A stretch of 64,000 bases of DNA, taken from positions 3,105,001-3,169,000 of the forward strand of contig NC_008570.1 in NCBI RefSeq assembly GCF_000014805.1, read 5' to 3'. Below the pieces are notes generated by a model, which did not search any database, was not told the origin of the DNA, and saw only the letters and a program-made list of their open reading frames with translations. The position numbers and the translations under genes are program-made. The stretch comes from Aeromonas hydrophila subsp. hydrophila ATCC 7966 (lineage in GTDB: Bacteria; Pseudomonadota; Gammaproteobacteria; Enterobacterales; Aeromonadaceae). Each line of letters begins with the position of its first letter. The first letter of the stretch is position 1. Below, piece after piece: positions 19,353 through 28,984 of this stretch.

Positions 19353-19386
19353 AAAAAGCCCGCCGGGTCTCCCCGGCGGGCTTTTT
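19353..19386. terminator. Bidirectional terminator between yjgR-like gene and aspC
   Basis: A strong stem (AAAAAGCCCGCCGGG with CCCGGCGGGCTTTTT, 4-base loop) with T-runs in both directions between convergent genes. Confidence 0.92.
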
Positions 19387-19411
19387 ACTGAACGGATATC
19401 GGCGGTGGTGC

Positions 19412-20602
19412 TTACAACACCTTGGCGATCGCGTCACACAGCGGATCTATGTTGGCACGGGTGATACCGGCCACGCTGATCCGGCCGGAGCCGACGATGT
19501 AGATGGCAAACTCGCTCTTGAGACGCTCCACCTGATCCTTGGAGAGACCGGAGAAGGAGAACATGCCGTTCTGCTCGCGGATAAAGCTGAAGTCCTGGTT
19601 CACGCCGCGCGCCGCCAGTTTCTCCACCAGCAGCTCCCGCATCTCGCGAATGCGCACCCGCATGGCCGCAACCTCTTCCACCCACTCGGCATAGAGGGCC
19701 GGATCGCTCACCACGGCGGTGACGACGGCGGCGCCGTGTGACGGCGGGTTGGAGTAGTTGGCACGAATGACGGTCTTGACCTGGGTGAAGGCCACGTCGG
19801 CGATCTCCTTGGTCGCACTGACCAGGGTGAAGGCGCCGACCCGCTCGTTGTAGAGGCCGAAGTTCTTGGAGAAGGAGCTCGCCACCAGCAGTTCGTCGTG
19901 GCACTCGGCGAAGATGCGCAGACCTTCGGCATCCTCTTCGATACCGCGGGCAAAGCCCTGATAGGCGAAGTCAAACAGCGGCAGCCAGCCGGCGGCAGCA
20001 CTCTGCTTGGCCAGTGCGCGCCACTGATCCGCTGTGGGGTCGATACCAGTCGGGTTGTGGCAGCAGCCGTGCAGCAGCACCAGATCGTCTGCCTGCACTT
20101 CAGCCAGAGAGGCCTGCATGGCGGCAAAGTCGAGGCCCTTGCTGGCCGCATCGTAGTACTTGTACCACTTGACGGAAAGGCCGGCAGCCTGGAACACGCT
20201 GACGTGGTTGGCCCAGGTGGGATCGGAGATCCAGATGGTCTTGGCCAGCCCGTTACGCACCACGAACTCGGCGGCGATGCGCAGGGCACCGGTACCGCCC
20301 GGCGCCTGAGCAGTCTTGGCCCGGCCGCTGGCGACCAGCGCAGAATCTTGCCCGAACAGCAGTTGCTGCACGATGCGGCCATATTCGATATTGCCTTCGA
20401 TACCGAGGTAATTCTTGGTCTTCTCGTCGGTCAAGAGCTTCTGCTCGGCTTTCTTGACGCAGTGGAGAATGGGGGTGGCACCGGTCTCATCCTTGTAGAT
20501 CCCGACCCCCAGGTTGATCTTGTGGCTGCGAGAGTCAGCACGGAAGGCTTCGGTCAGGCCCAGGATCGGATCCGCTGGGGCGGCAACAACCTTTTCAAAC
20601 AT
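19412..20602 (-). CDS. aspC: Aspartate aminotransferase
   Basis: 396 residues from the ATG at 20602; the longer frame to 20716 adds non-homologous residues. Class I PLP aminotransferase catalysing aspartate + 2-oxoglutarate to oxaloacetate + glutamate. PLP lysine is K246 ([15 protein letters not shown]), with NPTG (184-187) and DPTWANH. The N-terminus ([15 protein letters not shown]) and full length are closer to AspC than TyrB by eye, although the group Ia enzymes overlap in substrate range. Confidence 0.93.
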   Translation of the reverse strand: MFEKVVAAPADPILGLTEAFRADSRSHKINLGVGIYKDETGATPILHCVKKAEQKLLTDEKTKNYLGIEGNIEYGRIVQQLLFGQDSALVASGRAKTAQAPGGTGALRIAAEFVVRNGLAKTIWISDPTWANHVSVFQAAGLSVKWYKYYDAASKGLDFAAMQASLAEVQADDLVLLHGCCHNPTGIDPTADQWRALAKQSAAAGWLPLFDFAYQGFARGIEEDAEGLRIFAECHDELLVASSFSKNFGLYNERVGAFTLVSATKEIADVAFTQVKTVIRANYSNPPSHGAAVVTAVVSDPALYAEWVEEVAAMRVRIREMRELLVEKLAARGVNQDFSFIREQNGMFSFSGLSKDQVERLKSEFAIYIVGSGRISVAGITRANIDPLCDAIAKVL

Positions 20603-20777
20603 GGTATTCCCTGTATTCCGTTGAGTTCGTTGGCTGGCAAAGCGTGTTGGCACACCGTCCGTGACACGCAAAACACGTGGCAAACAAAAGCGCCCATCTG
20701 GCGAGCGCTTCGTCAACTCTTTATATCACCGTGCAGAGTGGGGGCAAACCGCTTTTTCGGCCGGATCTGCGGCAATC

Positions 20778-21719
20778 TCAACCGATGGCATGCCACTGCG
20801 GCGCCAACGCGCACACCTCGGCAGACAAGCCACCATTGGACTCAACCAAACCGCTACAAACTGCTAACAATGACTTGGGTATCCGGCTCGGCTCCCAGGG
20901 ACGGGAGTCGGTCAGCGGCAGGGCATAGGCCGCCATGATGGGAGCCAGTGAGGTAGGCAGCCACCAGCTGGCCGGACGGCCCAGCCGTTGGGCCAGAGTC
21001 AGCACCCGATCCACCCCGCTCGGGTCGAGGGAGGTAAGATGGCTCCACTGCACCTGGGGCGGCAGAGCGGCGATCACTTGCTGCAGCGCCTGCTGTGCCG
21101 GGGCGGGAGCCCAGACCAGCAGGGTCCCCGCTGGCAGCACCAGCTCGGCAAAGGCACCGACGCTGTCGGTGGTGATCACCCGCAGCAGCTCCCCCTCCCC
21201 CCACAGGATCTTGCCGAGGCCGGCCAGGTTGCGCTCGGGCAGCGCCACCTCGCCGAGCGCCTGCAACCAGGGGGCGGCATCGAGCAGGGTGCCGCCGCTG
21301 AAAAAAAGGCTGAACGGCTGGGGGGCGCGCAGACGCAGCAGCTGATCGGCACAGAGCCGGATCCCCTTGTCTTCAAAATCGATCTGCTCGTTGGGGGAAA
21401 AGCTCACCTCGCTCTTGCGATAGAGCGCGGCGAGCACCCGTTCGTTGACCTGCTCCGCCAGCTGCCACCCCTGCCCATGAAGCCACTCCTCCGGGGTCGG
21501 TGGTGCCGTGGCGATCTCGGCCAGCGTCAGTTCACGGGTCAGGTAGCGGCGGCCGGCAGGTGTCAGCTCATAGTGGTGGTTGCCCAGCGCCAGCAGCAGC
21601 TGGTTGTCCTTGAGCAGGCCCAGCAGGGGTTGCCACTGACGGGCGCGGACCACCGAGGTGGGGTTGTCCAGCAGCTGGCGGGCCAGCTCCCGCCACTGCG
21701 GGTGACTAAAGTCAATCAA
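20778..21719 (-). CDS. Conserved hypothetical protein with possible Toprim-like C-terminal region
   Basis: 313 residues starting at a TTG at 21719, chosen because AAGGA lies 6 bases upstream. I do not recognise a named family. The N-terminal 80 residues look like a small winged-helix or helical region (HPQWRELARQLLDNP, then HHYELTPAGRRYL). The second half (about 175-300) has alternating beta/alpha with ERNLAGLGKILWG, a VITTDSVGAFAEL segment and SLDPSGVDRVLTLAQRLG. These echo the E...DxDP-G layout of Toprim-like DUF2220/JetD proteins, but the acidic residues are only partly conserved. No JetABC (Wadjet) genes are nearby. It is separated from aspC by 175 bases and from the porin by 230. Confidence 0.7.
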   Translation of the reverse strand: MIDFSHPQWRELARQLLDNPTSVVRARQWQPLLGLLKDNQLLLALGNHHYELTPAGRRYLTRELTLAEIATAPPTPEEWLHGQGWQLAEQVNERVLAALYRKSEVSFSPNEQIDFEDKGIRLCADQLLRLRAPQPFSLFFSGGTLLDAAPWLQALGEVALPERNLAGLGKILWGEGELLRVITTDSVGAFAELVLPAGTLLVWAPAPAQQALQQVIAALPPQVQWSHLTSLDPSGVDRVLTLAQRLGRPASWWLPTSLAPIMAAYALPLTDSRPWEPSRIPKSLLAVCSGLVESNGGLSAEVCALAPQWHAIG

Positions 21720-21896
21720 GCGTCATCCTTCCCTGTCTGCCGAACATACTGCAACGAGCCGAATAATCTAGCGATTCGCTGACCGGGAGCCAAGTACAGA
21801 AAAGAGACAACGTGAACTGGCGCAAACCAAACAGGAGAAGGAGAGAATGATCAACAGAGGGGAACAGAAACAATCAAGTGGGAAGCAGATAAAACA

Positions 21897-21922
21897 AAAC
21901 GGCCAAGCAAGCTTGGCCGTTT
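21897..21922 (-). terminator. Terminator downstream of porin gene
   Basis: A 12-bp stem (AAACGGCCAAGC with GCTTGGCCGTTT) with a tiny AA loop is followed on the minus strand by TGTTTT. Confidence 0.85.
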
Positions 21923-21949
21923 ATCAACTAAATCAGCGCAGAGGCTGGA

Positions 21950-23017
21950 TTAGAAGTTGTATTGCAGGGCAACAGTCCACTCGTCGTCCAGTTTGTCGAT
22001 ACCCTGGATCTTGTACTCGGTGTAGGCTTTCAGCTTGGAAGTGAAAGCGTACTGTACACCCAGCAGGGTTTCGTCAAGCAGGTCTTTGTACTCTGCACCA
22101 GCAGTATTGGAGTTGACTTTTGCTTCTTTGAAGTTGTAGCCAGCCAGGAAAGTCCAGGCATCAACGTTGTAGGAAGCTGCCAGCTCGTAACCACGGCCCT
22201 TGTCCTTGTCACCACCGGTGGTGTTGTCGTAGCTCAGGTCACCCTGAGTATAAACACCAGCGAAGTAGAAACCGTTGATGGCGTAGTGTGCACCCAGTGC
22301 CCACTCTTTCTTGTCACCAGTGTTGTTGGTCTTGGTGTTTTCCAGATCGGAGTAGGAGTAACCTGCGTTCAGACCCAGACCGAAGTCGAAGTCATAACCG
22401 GCAGCAGCGGCATAACCGTAGTTACGCTTCACATCGGCACCGTAAACGGCAGTTTCTTTGATACCCTGACCTACGTCAGTAACCTTGACGGCCTTGTCGT
22501 CGTTGGTCTGATAGGACAGTTTGCCTTTGAAGCCGCCGTAGGTGTTGGAGTAGATAACCTGACCTTCTTGACGACCGTCATAGAAGTTACCTGCGTCACC
22601 CCACTCGTTGAAGATATCGGTCGGTTCCAGCACGTCGTAGAACGCGGTATCGGTCTGACCGAAGATGATCTTGCCGTATTGGGTGCCGTCGAAACCAACG
22701 TAGATGTGACGGGAGTCAAACTTGTTGGCGGAGTTTTCAGCAGAAACTTGCCACTCGGTCTTGGCGATACCGGACCAGGTGTTGTTCAGAGCAATCTTGC
22801 CGGACCAGCCCAGACGGGAGGAACCAACCAGCTCACCGTCAACATCCTTGTAGCCAGATGCAGCGGTAGAGTCAGCGGTATTGTGGTCACCGTAGTAGTT
22901 AGCCTGAACACGGCCGTATACGTCAAAAGTGGTACCGTCTTTGTCATAAACCACTGCAGCGTTAGCGGCAGATGCAAACAGAGCCGGGATAGCAATAGCC
23001 AGAATTGTCTTTTTCAT
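21950..23017 (-). CDS. General (OmpC/OmpF-type) outer-membrane porin
   Basis: 355 residues from the ATG at 23017 (an in-frame TTG at 23026 is a less likely start). A signal peptide (MKKTILAIAIPALFASAANA) precedes the mature start AVVYDKDGTTFDVYGRVQ, the hallmark of enterobacterial-type trimeric porins. Sixteen-strand-like alternation, LGWSGKIAL, a GDAGNFYDGRQ loop-3 region and terminal TVALQYNF with C-terminal Phe support a barrel. The A/T-richer third positions and uniform codon choice differ from neighbours and suggest very high expression. It would allow passive diffusion of small hydrophilic solutes and antibiotics. Confidence 0.95.
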   Translation of the reverse strand: MKKTILAIAIPALFASAANAAVVYDKDGTTFDVYGRVQANYYGDHNTADSTAASGYKDVDGELVGSSRLGWSGKIALNNTWSGIAKTEWQVSAENSANKFDSRHIYVGFDGTQYGKIIFGQTDTAFYDVLEPTDIFNEWGDAGNFYDGRQEGQVIYSNTYGGFKGKLSYQTNDDKAVKVTDVGQGIKETAVYGADVKRNYGYAAAAGYDFDFGLGLNAGYSYSDLENTKTNNTGDKKEWALGAHYAINGFYFAGVYTQGDLSYDNTTGGDKDKGRGYELAASYNVDAWTFLAGYNFKEAKVNSNTAGAEYKDLLDETLLGVQYAFTSKLKAYTEYKIQGIDKLDDEWTVALQYNF

Positions 23018-23398
23018 AGTTTCCAATGCCTACTGTAATTAAACACTAAGTCGTTGTTATTCCCTGTGTTAGCGATGTACTTTGCATCACTATGGCGCCG
23101 AGACTAGCACCGGGTTTTCCAATCCGCAATGAAAAAACTTGGAACTTTTTACGAAAAGCATAGTCATAGCGGAAAAATTGTGACCTGAATCCCACATTGT
23201 TTGCACGTCATGGGAAAACGTTTACAGTGATAACCGCTGGTATTATTCGGTCAGATTGGTGATTTATCACACAATAGCGGTGCCGCGCCCTATATAAAGA
23301 AGAGGAGGTCGGATCTGTGCGTTGCCACATGCCTCGACCCCGGTTGCCAGTTGCAGGTATCCTGTCCCCCTTCACCCTGTGCAACGGTCATTTCTTTC
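23018..23398. promoter_or_regulatory. Divergent promoter region, porin / dinG
   Basis: 381 bp with no gene. On the minus strand a sigma-70-like pair for the porin is TTGCGG (23124-23129) and TAGTCT (23101-23106) with a 17-base spacer, giving a leader of about 80 bases. Long T and A tracts upstream may be sites for porin regulators, but no OmpR consensus was resolved. TATATAAA near 23291 may serve dinG. I did not see a LexA box. Confidence 0.5.
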
Positions 23399-25471
23399 AT
23401 GCTGTCTACCCGTCTCAAAACCACCATTCGCAATACCTATCGACAAATTGCCGATGGCTTACCCGGTTTTGTGCCGCGCAAGGAGCAGAATTTTCTGGTA
23501 GCCGAGATAGCCAAGACACTGACCGGGGAATATGACAAACAGCGTCGCATCCTGGTGGCCGAAGCCGGCACCGGCATCGGCAAGTCTCTCTCCTATGCCC
23601 AGGGGGCCATCCCGGTGGCACGGCTCACCCAGAAGAAGCTGGTGATCTCCACCGCCACCGTGGCGCTGCAGGAGCAGCTGATCCACAAGGACCTCCCCTT
23701 CTACCACCGCCACAGCGAGCTGCCGTTTCGCTTCATGCTGGTCAAGGGGCGCCAGCGCTACTGCTGCGAGCACCTGCTGGAACAGGCCGCAAGCGGCAGC
23801 GAGATGGCCAACTTCGAGTTCGACTTCGGCAGCCTCAGCAAGCACAAGCCGTCAGAATCCGACAAGAGCTGCTATCAGGCGCTGTGGCAGGCCTACACCG
23901 ACGGCAAATGGGATGGCGATCGGGACAACTGGCCCAAACCCATCACCGATCTCTGCTGGGATCGCATCGCCGCCGACCGCCACACCTGCAACAAGGCGCT
24001 CAGTCATCATCAGCACTGCCCCTTCCACCGTGCCCGCAATGACATGGATGCGGCCGATGTGCTGGTGGTCAACCACGCTCTGCTGCTCTCCGACCTCACC
24101 ATGGGGGGTGGCATCATATTGCCGCCGCCGGACGAGTGTATCTATGTGCTGGACGAGGCCCACCACCTGCCCACCATCGCCCGCGATCACGGCGCCGCCT
24201 CGGCCAGCGTCAAGGGTTCGCGCCGCTGGCTGGAGAAGCTGGCGCAGGGTGCCGGCAAGCTGGCCAGAACCCTCAACAAGGAGAGCCTGCTCGATCCCCA
24301 GCTCAAGCTGCAGGATGCGCTGGCCTCCCTGCAGCCGGATCTGAAGGCGCTGGAGCAGTGGCTCGCCGCCAACGACCGGCTGTTCAATGAGGAAAAACAC
24401 TGTCGCTTCGCCGATGGCGTCTTGCCCGACCCGCTGCCGATGCTGGCGGAGAACCTCAAGGAGGCGAGCAAGAAGGCACTGCGGGCGCTGGACAGAATGC
24501 AGGGCGCCATTGGCGAGGCGTTGAAGGATGGCGAGATCCGCCGCAAGGAGGCCGAACCCCTGCTGGCGGAGAGCGGCTTCTATCTGCAGCGACTGGAGGG
24601 TTTTTGTGCCCTGTGGGAGATGTTGGGGCGCCATGTGCCCGAGGGCAAGACACCGTTGGCCCGCTGGATGGTCAAGAGCGATGACGGCGACATCTGGCTG
24701 CATGCCTCCCCCATCGAGGTCGGCTATCTGCTGGAAGAGTGGCTCTGGTCCAGGTGTCTGGGGGCCGTGCTGGTGTCAGCGACCCTGACCGCCCTCTCCT
24801 CGTTCAGCTATTTTCGCCATCAGGTGGGGCTCAAAGAGCACGACGGCACCCGCTATCTGCGGCTGCGCTCCCCCTTCGATTACCAGAAGGCCGAGCTCTA
24901 TCTGCCCAAAATGGAACACGAGCCCAGCGCCCCCGCCTTCACCCAGGAGCTCATCAGCACCTTGCCCCGCCTGCTGGCAGGCAAGGAGGCGAGCCTGGTG
25001 CTGTTCTCCTCTTACCGGCAGATGAACGAGGTGGCGGTGGGGCTGCGGGCCAAGGGGCTCTCCCTGCTGGTGCAGGGCGAAGCCTCCCGCAATGCCCTGC
25101 TCACCCTGCACAAGCAAAAATGCGATGGCGGCCAGGCCAGCATCCTGTTCGGCACTGGCAGCTTCTCGGAAGGGCTGGATCTGCCCGGCCACTACCTCAC
25201 CAACCTGGTGATCACCAAGTTGCCGTTCGCGGTGCCCAACTCGCCGGTGGAAGAGGCCACCGCCGAGTGGGTCGAGAAACGGGGCGGCAACCCCTTTCTG
25301 CAGCTGACGGTACCTGAGGCCTCCCGCAAGCTCATTCAGGCCTGCGGTCGTCTCATCCGCAAAGAGGCGGACAGGGGCCGGGTCACCATCCTCGACCGAC
25401 GTCTATTGACCAAGCGTTATGGCAAGGGGTTGCTCGACGCGCTGCCCCCCTTCAGCCGTCGGATTGAGTAA
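23399..25471 (+). CDS. dinG: ATP-dependent DNA helicase DinG
   Basis: 690 residues from the ATG at 23399. XPD/Rad3-type superfamily 2 helicase that unwinds 5'-3', including R-loops and D-loops. Walker A is at 55-63 (EAGTGIGKS), motif Ia STATVALQEQ, DEAH box near 250 (VLDEAHH), and motif VI QACGRLIR. A Cys-rich insert (C at about 120, 121, 157, 185, 196, 206) between the Walker boxes probably binds the 4Fe-4S cluster. The N-terminus matches E. coli DinG in layout (FVPRxxQ...AKTLTGE). In E. coli it is SOS-induced, but no LexA site is evident here. Confidence 0.94.
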   Translation: MLSTRLKTTIRNTYRQIADGLPGFVPRKEQNFLVAEIAKTLTGEYDKQRRILVAEAGTGIGKSLSYAQGAIPVARLTQKKLVISTATVALQEQLIHKDLPFYHRHSELPFRFMLVKGRQRYCCEHLLEQAASGSEMANFEFDFGSLSKHKPSESDKSCYQALWQAYTDGKWDGDRDNWPKPITDLCWDRIAADRHTCNKALSHHQHCPFHRARNDMDAADVLVVNHALLLSDLTMGGGIILPPPDECIYVLDEAHHLPTIARDHGAASASVKGSRRWLEKLAQGAGKLARTLNKESLLDPQLKLQDALASLQPDLKALEQWLAANDRLFNEEKHCRFADGVLPDPLPMLAENLKEASKKALRALDRMQGAIGEALKDGEIRRKEAEPLLAESGFYLQRLEGFCALWEMLGRHVPEGKTPLARWMVKSDDGDIWLHASPIEVGYLLEEWLWSRCLGAVLVSATLTALSSFSYFRHQVGLKEHDGTRYLRLRSPFDYQKAELYLPKMEHEPSAPAFTQELISTLPRLLAGKEASLVLFSSYRQMNEVAVGLRAKGLSLLVQGEASRNALLTLHKQKCDGGQASILFGTGSFSEGLDLPGHYLTNLVITKLPFAVPNSPVEEATAEWVEKRGGNPFLQLTVPEASRKLIQACGRLIRKEADRGRVTILDRRLLTKRYGKGLLDALPPFSRRIE

Positions 25472-25644
25472 GACAGGGGCCCATTGGCTCGGTCAGCACC
25501 CGTGCCGTGGCTCGTGTCCGCTTTAAGCAGCGGGGCCGAGAGGCAACCCAGGCGCCATAAACGCCTATTGCTGCCCTTGGGCAAACCTGTAAAAATGAGC
25601 CCCTGTTTTTCAGTGGGCACTCGCCGACTGTTCAAGGAGATGAA

Positions 25645-26304
25645 ATGAAACTGACTGTTCTGGTGCCGGCCCTGGCTGGTCTGTTGTGGGCAGGTAGTGC
25701 CCTGGCCGATGCCCAATTGGAAGTGACCAACCCCTACGTCGTACAGCTGGTCGATGGCCAATCCATCAATCCCAAGCTGCTCGACAAGACGAGTACCTAT
25801 CCTATCAAAGCTGGCAAGCACCAACTGGTTGTCGCCTTTGAAGGCAACTACTCCAGCCGCAGCGAGACCAAGCTGGTCACTGCCGAGCCGCTGGTGATCA
25901 ACTTCACCGCCGCCGACAACCAGAAGCTGGTGCTGGACTACAAGAAGCCGCGCAACGAAGCTGAAGCCAAGTTGTTCGTCAAAGAGCAAAAAGTCGCACT
26001 GAAAGACAAGAGCAGCAACCAGGTCGTTGCCAGCGAGCAGTTCGTACTGCCGAAAGTCGAAGGCTTTCAGCTGACCCGTGACTATCAGCAAGAACTGATC
26101 AACATGGGCAAAGCCTTCAATCAGCCCAAAACTGTTGCCATCTCCACCGCCGCCGTCATGGCCGCCAACAGCGCCCCGGTGCAAGTGGCCCCGAGCAAGG
26201 CTCAGAGCAACCCGGAAGCCCTGACCCAGCTGCAAAACTGGTACAACAAGGCCGATGCGGAAACTCGCAAAGCCTTCCAGATCTGGGTGATCCAGCAGCA
26301 GTAA
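25645..26304 (+). CDS. DUF2057 / YccT (CsgI)-family secreted protein
   Basis: 219-residue exported protein with a clear signal peptide (MKLTVLVPALAGLLWAGSALA, cleaved before DAQLE) and AAGGAG upstream. The pattern LEVTNPYVVQLVDGQ, then YPIKAGKHQLVVAFEGNY, is typical of DUF2057/YccT. E. coli YccT has been described as an inhibitor of curli assembly; whether this protein acts on curli is unknown, and no csg genes are in the window. The gene is monocistronic, ending in a terminator. Confidence 0.88.
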   Translation: MKLTVLVPALAGLLWAGSALADAQLEVTNPYVVQLVDGQSINPKLLDKTSTYPIKAGKHQLVVAFEGNYSSRSETKLVTAEPLVINFTAADNQKLVLDYKKPRNEAEAKLFVKEQKVALKDKSSNQVVASEQFVLPKVEGFQLTRDYQQELINMGKAFNQPKTVAISTAAVMAANSAPVQVAPSKAQSNPEALTQLQNWYNKADAETRKAFQIWVIQQQ

Positions 26305-26332
26305 TGGCGCGCGAGCACTCGTTTCGTGCGAC

Positions 26333-26356
26333 AAGGGGAGCCTGGCTCCCCTTTTT
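26333..26356 (+). terminator. Intrinsic terminator after yccT-like gene
   Basis: Stem AAGGGGAG/CTCCCCTT with 5-base loop followed by TTT. The next gene starts 33 bases later. Confidence 0.85.
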
Positions 26357-26388
26357 CATATCTGCCTGTCTACCAAGGCCCTGCCGTC

Positions 26389-27285
26389 ATGTCACTGCGC
26401 ATCTTCTATCACCCCCTCTACTCCGCCCTGACCCTGCCCGCGCGTCATCGCTTCCCGCTGGCCAAGTACCAGGCGCTGTTCGAACGGCTCGGCAGCCTAG
26501 GCTATCCGCTGGCAGAAGCCGCCCCCGCCACCCCTGAGCAAATCAAACGGGTGCACGATGCCGCCTATGTGGAGGCCGCCCTCGCCGGCACCCTTGATGC
26601 AGACGCAATTCGCCAGCTCGGTTTCCCCTGGTCGCCCCTGTTGATGGAGCGCACCCTGCGCTCGGTGGGGGCCACCCTGGCCGCCAGCCGCCACGCCCTG
26701 GAGCAGGGTTGTGGCCTGCAGATTTCCGGCGGCTATCACCACGCCCACCGGGATGTTGGCAGCGGCTTTTGCCTCTTCAACGATCTGGTGATCGCCGCCC
26801 AGGTGTGCCTGGACGAAGGGCGCTGCGAGCAGGTATTGATCGTCGATCTCGATGTCCATCAAGGGGATGGCAGCGCAGCACTGTGCCAGGGGCGGCGCGA
26901 CATCATCACCCTCTCCCTGCACGGGGAGCACAACTTCCCCCGCTACAAGCCCGCCTCCCACATGGATTTTCCCCTGCCAAGCGGCATGGCGGACGATGCC
27001 TATCTCACCACGCTGGCAGAGGCGCTCAACCTGGCGCTGCGGCTCTATGCCCCCGACCTCATCCTCTATCAGGCTGGGGTCGATGTGCATAAGGATGACG
27101 AGCTTGGCTATCTCGCCTTGAGCGATGAAGGGATCCGCCAGCGCGATGCCATGGTCTTTGACTGCGCACTGCGGCACGGGCTGCCCATCGCCGCCGTGCC
27201 GGGCGGCGGTTATCGGCGTGACTGGCAGCAGTTGATCCCGCTGCATATGTCCTTGTTTGAAGAGGCGAAAAAGCGCTACGGCTAG
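26389..27285 (+). CDS. Histone deacetylase-fold hydrolase
   Basis: 298 residues from the ATG at 26389 (MSLRIFYH...). A class of zinc amidohydrolases that in bacteria deacetylate acetylpolyamines, acetoin-related or unknown substrates. Active-site motifs are in order: GGYHHAHRD (tandem His), SGFCLFND, VDLDVHQGDG (zinc Asp and His), YQAGVD (zinc Asp) and a C-terminal AAVPGGGY (Gly-rich, Tyr). The start sits close to the upstream terminator, and its ribosome-binding site is weak. It ends before a strong hairpin. The substrate cannot be inferred. Confidence 0.92.
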   Translation: MSLRIFYHPLYSALTLPARHRFPLAKYQALFERLGSLGYPLAEAAPATPEQIKRVHDAAYVEAALAGTLDADAIRQLGFPWSPLLMERTLRSVGATLAASRHALEQGCGLQISGGYHHAHRDVGSGFCLFNDLVIAAQVCLDEGRCEQVLIVDLDVHQGDGSAALCQGRRDIITLSLHGEHNFPRYKPASHMDFPLPSGMADDAYLTTLAEALNLALRLYAPDLILYQAGVDVHKDDELGYLALSDEGIRQRDAMVFDCALRHGLPIAAVPGGGYRRDWQQLIPLHMSLFEEAKKRYG

Positions 27286-27349
27286 CCGTTTATCGCTTCG
27301 TCAATCTCTCCTCTCCATGAATCTCTAACTGGCAACCGTTGCAAACAAC

Positions 27350-27371
27350 GAGGCGGCCCTGGGGCCGCCTC
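27350..27371. terminator. Terminator after deacetylase-fold gene
   Basis: Perfect stem GAGGCGGCC/GGCCGCCTC with 4-base loop, followed by TTCTTTAT. It lies between convergent genes, so it may also serve ycaD. Confidence 0.75.
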
Positions 27372-27463
27372 TTCTTTATACCGGGTACCCTATTGATACC
27401 GGGCACCCTAGCTCCGTCTTGCCCCCTTGTCGGGAAGCGGGGCTGGGATCATGCCGCCCCCGT

Positions 27464-28612
27464 TCAGGCGTGGGCCACCGGCGTCGGGTGTTCACCCAGC
27501 TTGCGCAGCAACATCAGCAGATAAATGCACGACACGCCGGCGATCACGATGAACAGCTGATTGTCCGAGTAATGCTGCATCAACAGCGCGGTACAGGCCG
27601 GGCCCAGCAGGCTGCCGATGGTGTAGCTCAGCAGCAGCGCCTGATTCATCGCCACCAGCTGATGGTGCTCGACCTTCTCGCAGGCCCACGCCATGGCCAC
27701 CGGGTAGAGGGTGAAACCGGCGGCGCCCAGCACAAACAGCGCCGGGCCCATCGCCACACCGCCGAGCATGGCCCCGCACCCCAGGATCACCACCAGCACC
27801 TGTACCCGCAGCACCGGTAAGCGGCCGAACCGATCCGCCAGACGGCCCACCGGCCACTGCCCCAGGATACCCGCGCTCACCATCACCGCCATCCAGTAGC
27901 CAATGCCGGCATCGCTCACCCCCCGATGGTTCAGATAAAGCGGCATCAGGCCGTACAGCGACCCCAATACCATGCCGGAGATGATGCAACCATCGACCCC
28001 GAGCCGCGCCTGTCGTAGCCGCAGCATAGGCCAGACCCGGGTGCTCCCTTGTTGCTCATTGCGCTCACTGACGATGCGGGTGAACAACAGCGGCAGGATA
28101 GCCGCCAATACCAGCCCGGTCGCCCAGGGCAGTACCTCCATCAGGCCGGTCGGCAGCTTGCTGACCAGCAGTTGCCCAAGCACGGTCCCCAGGTAGTAGA
28201 CCATCATGTAGGCGGCCAGCAGCCGCCCTCGATTGCGCGCGTTGCCGCTGCACATCAACGCACTCTCCACCACCACCCAGATCATGGCGCAGCCGATGCC
28301 GGCGAGGAACCGCCAGCCGAGCCAGCTCCAGAAACCAAGGGTGATACCGAGCCCGACACAACCAATGGCAAAGAGGGCGGAGGCCAAGTAGTAGCTGCGG
28401 TTGAACCCGTAGCGTTTGATCAGCACCCCCGCCAGCAGGGTGCCCAGCAGGTTGCCGCTGAAATAGGCGGAGCTGACCATCCCCACCTGCCAGGTCGGCA
28501 GATTGTCATGGGCCAGCCAGAGCGGCACTAGGGTGTTCAACACCGCGATGGCCAGCGTGAGCAGCAGTAGGCCGCAGAGCAACAACAGCACTGGCCGGGT
28601 GTAGGTGGTCAT
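27464..28612 (-). CDS. ycaD: Major facilitator superfamily transporter YcaD
   Basis: 382 residues from the ATG at 28612; an in-frame TTG at 28636 is less likely. Twelve hydrophobic segments and MFS loops ([26 protein letters not shown]). Strongly similar by eye to E. coli YcaD across [20 protein letters not shown] and [14 protein letters not shown]. Substrate is unknown. It is an orphan gene here, convergent with the deacetylase-fold gene. Confidence 0.92.
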   Translation of the reverse strand: MTTYTRPVLLLLCGLLLLTLAIAVLNTLVPLWLAHDNLPTWQVGMVSSAYFSGNLLGTLLAGVLIKRYGFNRSYYLASALFAIGCVGLGITLGFWSWLGWRFLAGIGCAMIWVVVESALMCSGNARNRGRLLAAYMMVYYLGTVLGQLLVSKLPTGLMEVLPWATGLVLAAILPLLFTRIVSERNEQQGSTRVWPMLRLRQARLGVDGCIISGMVLGSLYGLMPLYLNHRGVSDAGIGYWMAVMVSAGILGQWPVGRLADRFGRLPVLRVQVLVVILGCGAMLGGVAMGPALFVLGAAGFTLYPVAMAWACEKVEHHQLVAMNQALLLSYTIGSLLGPACTALLMQHYSDNQLFIVIAGVSCIYLLMLLRKLGEHPTPVAHA

Positions 28613-28984
28613 GGGTAATACCGTGAGGAGAGTCAAAATGCGAGCGAATCATGCCACCGCCAATGCCATTGTCAATCGGCGTTAATTGGCGCTGGGGATG
28701 TTTTTTTCACGCCGGCAATAAAACCTCATTTGGCACCGCTCAGCACTTGCTCGGCAGCCCGGCTCATCCCCTTGATTAACGGGTAGTTTGGCGGTCTTGC
28801 TGGGGCATGGCCGGTCGATCATCCCCATCGACCTTGCGCGGCGCTATCAACAGGGCCGCGGAGCACGCACACAAAAGCGCGCCACCTCAGTGGCCAAGCC
28901 GCCCCGTCACTGATGCTCAATCTGCCCAACAACAAAGAGGCGGCCCAGGGGCCGCCTCTTCATGAGTACCAGACACAATGCCGG
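28613..28984. other. 372-bp intergenic spacer containing the ylqF terminator
   Basis: Upstream region of ycaD with no gene seen. At 28935-28960 a perfect 11-bp stem (AAGAGGCGGCC/GGCCGCCTCTT, 4-base loop) serves as the terminator of the minus-strand GTPase gene. It shares its arm sequence with the hairpin at 27350-27371, so the two are either a repeated terminator cassette or chance. Confidence 0.6.

Noticed and set aside
23018..23398. LexA (SOS) box for dinG
   Set aside because: No CTGT-N8-ACAG match was found, although E. coli dinG is SOS-controlled.
27379..27413. Two imperfect 17-18 base tandem copies (TACCGGG(T/C)ACCCTA)
   Set aside because: Too short and only two copies; near a terminator; no wider pattern.
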